Position numbers and translations under genes: made by a program. Shown piece after piece: positions 5,734 through 6,296 of a DNA stretch of 6,296 nt; the first letter of the stretch is position 1, and each line of letters starts with the position of its first letter. Source of the stretch: Pseudomonadota bacterium (lineage in GTDB: Bacteria > Pseudomonadota > Gammaproteobacteria > Burkholderiales > Ferrovaceae); assembly GCA_021804705.1 (NCBI GenBank), contig JAJZHC010000084.1, forward strand, positions 1 to 6,296, read 5' to 3'. Below the pieces are notes generated by a model. The model saw only the letters and a list, made by a program, of their open reading frames with translations, made no database searches and was not told where the DNA came from.

Positions 5734-5894
5734 GCCCCTTGTTGGGCCGGTCCTGTCGTTTTGAACCCAGCTGTTCCCATTACGCCCATGAAGCTATTGG
5801 TCGCCACGGTCTTGCTCATGGCGGATCCCTGGCCTTGAGGCGACTGTGCCGTTGCCATCCCTGGCATCCCGGCGGTTATGATCCCGTACCCTGA
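5685..5894 (+). CDS. yidD: Membrane protein insertion efficiency factor YidD
   Basis: Small membrane-associated protein that assists YidC-dependent insertion of inner-membrane proteins; in E. coli it is encoded between rnpA and yidC as here. The 69 residues carry the family pattern: an N-terminal amphipathic stretch (about 3–20, FIQILIRAYQLGLSPLLG), then CRFEPSCSHYA (24–34, C24 and C30), HEAI (35–38), HG (41–42), and the C-terminal CHPWHPGGYDPVP (57–69, C57). All three family cysteines are present. The ATG at 5685 lies 49 nt before the rnpA stop in another frame and no strong ribosome site precedes it, so translation is probably coupled to rnpA. The stop is 8 nt before yidC. Confidence 0.96.
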   Translation: MSRFIQILIRAYQLGLSPLLGRSCRFEPSCSHYAHEAIGRHGLAHGGSLALRRLCRCHPWHPGGYDPVP

Positions 5895-5902
5895 GAATTT
5901 TC

Positions 5903-6296
5903 ATGAACCTGCAACGCATCATTCCGCTCGCTATATTTACGGCTTCCAGCTTCATGTTATGGGATGCCTGGCAGACACACCAGCGCGAGTCGTTCCAAGC
6001 CACGACCCCACCCCCAACGATGGCCTCGGTTCCTGGCGGGACAGCTTCTTCTGCCACGGTACCTACCCCCACACCCAGCGCCAGGGTTGAGACCGCTGTT
6101 CCTTCTGCGTCTGCAACGGCCACGCCCCATGGGGAGGGCTTACAACAGGGCCAGCGCGTGAGGGTGACCACCGATGTGGTAGATGCGGTGATCGATACGG
6201 ACGGCGCCGATCTGCGAAGCCTCAAATTGCTCCAGCATTTTTCTGCCCAGGAAAGCAGCAAGCCCGTGGACTTGCTTGAAGACAAGGGTGACCTGG
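5903..6296 (+). CDS. yidC: Membrane protein insertase YidC (N-terminal part, cut by window edge)
   Basis: YidC inserts and folds inner-membrane proteins, alone or with SecYEG. Only the first 131 codons are in the window. They show a first transmembrane helix (about 4–21, QRIIPLAIFTASSFMLW) followed by DAWQ, the expected start of proteobacterial YidC. A Pro/Thr/Ala/Ser-rich linker (about 33–75) follows, and then the beginning of the large periplasmic beta domain (from about 86, VRVTTDVVDAVIDTDGADL). The catalytic five-helix core lies off the right edge. The ATG at 5903 is 8 nt after the yidD stop with only GAGA as a possible ribosome site, so coupling to yidD is likely. Homology of the linker is weak, but context and both ends make the call firm. 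Confidence 0.95.
   Translation, partial: MNLQRIIPLAIFTASSFMLWDAWQTHQRESFQATTPPPTMASVPGGTASSATVPTPTPSARVETAVPSASATATPHGEGLQQGQRVRVTTDVVDAVIDTDGADLRSLKLLQHFSAQESSKPVDLLEDKGDL

Noticed and set aside
5794..6285. 163-codon - strand frame antisense to yidD and yidC
   Set aside because: The Val/Ala/Gly-rich product simply reflects the complement of the Pro/Thr/Ala-rich YidC linker.
1..6296. Mobile elements, CRISPR arrays, tRNA or rRNA genes
   Set aside because: None seen: no transposase-like frame, no terminal repeats, no spaced direct-repeat array and no cloverleaf-like segment; the window is filled by conserved origin-region genes.

Overview
The window is a bacterial chromosomal replication-origin region, almost certainly from a betaproteobacterium. 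Three things point there. The order gyrB–dnaN–dnaA | rpmH–rnpA–yidD–yidC is the classic origin block, with no recF between dnaN and gyrB, as in many betaproteobacteria. GyrB appears to be the long (~800-residue) proteobacterial type. The protein ends are also typical, for example DnaN ending VMPMRI, YidC starting with a short membrane helix followed by LWDAWQ, and RpmH starting MKRTYQPSV. A Nitrosomonadales-like lineage is possible, but I cannot place it to genus from this sequence.

Layout. The left 5 kb is read leftward: dnaA (5012–3684), dnaN (3470–2361) and gyrB (starting near 2316 and running off the left edge about 25–30 codons short of its usual end). The right 1.1 kb is read rightward: rpmH (5209–5343), rnpA (about 5353–5733), yidD (5685–5894) and the first 131 codons of yidC (5903 to the edge). 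Coding is dense. The only gaps above 50 bp are the two spacers flanking dnaA: 3471–3683 (dnaN–dnaA) and 5013–5208 (dnaA–rpmH). Both contain DnaA boxes and AT-rich tracts and together look like a two-part oriC. The dnaN–dnaA spacer holds two perfect TTATCCACA boxes in inverted orientation around a T-tract. The dnaA–rpmH spacer holds three one-mismatch boxes that overlap likely rpmH promoter elements.

How the genes work together. DnaA binds the flanking boxes to open the origin and probably feeds back on its own and rpmH transcription. DnaN is the sliding clamp of the replisome and GyrB is the ATPase subunit of gyrase, which relieves supercoiling ahead of forks. The rightward group serves translation (ribosomal protein L34), tRNA maturation (RNase P protein) and membrane-protein insertion (YidD, YidC).

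No new system is evident: every gene is a known housekeeping gene. The genuinely odd spot is the 5' end of rnpA. Its conserved reading frame has no ATG, GTG or TTG upstream of the conserved N-terminus, but a CTG sits 7 nt behind a TAAGG that overlaps the rpmH stop. A near-perfect 24-bp palindrome begins 9 nt after that CTG.
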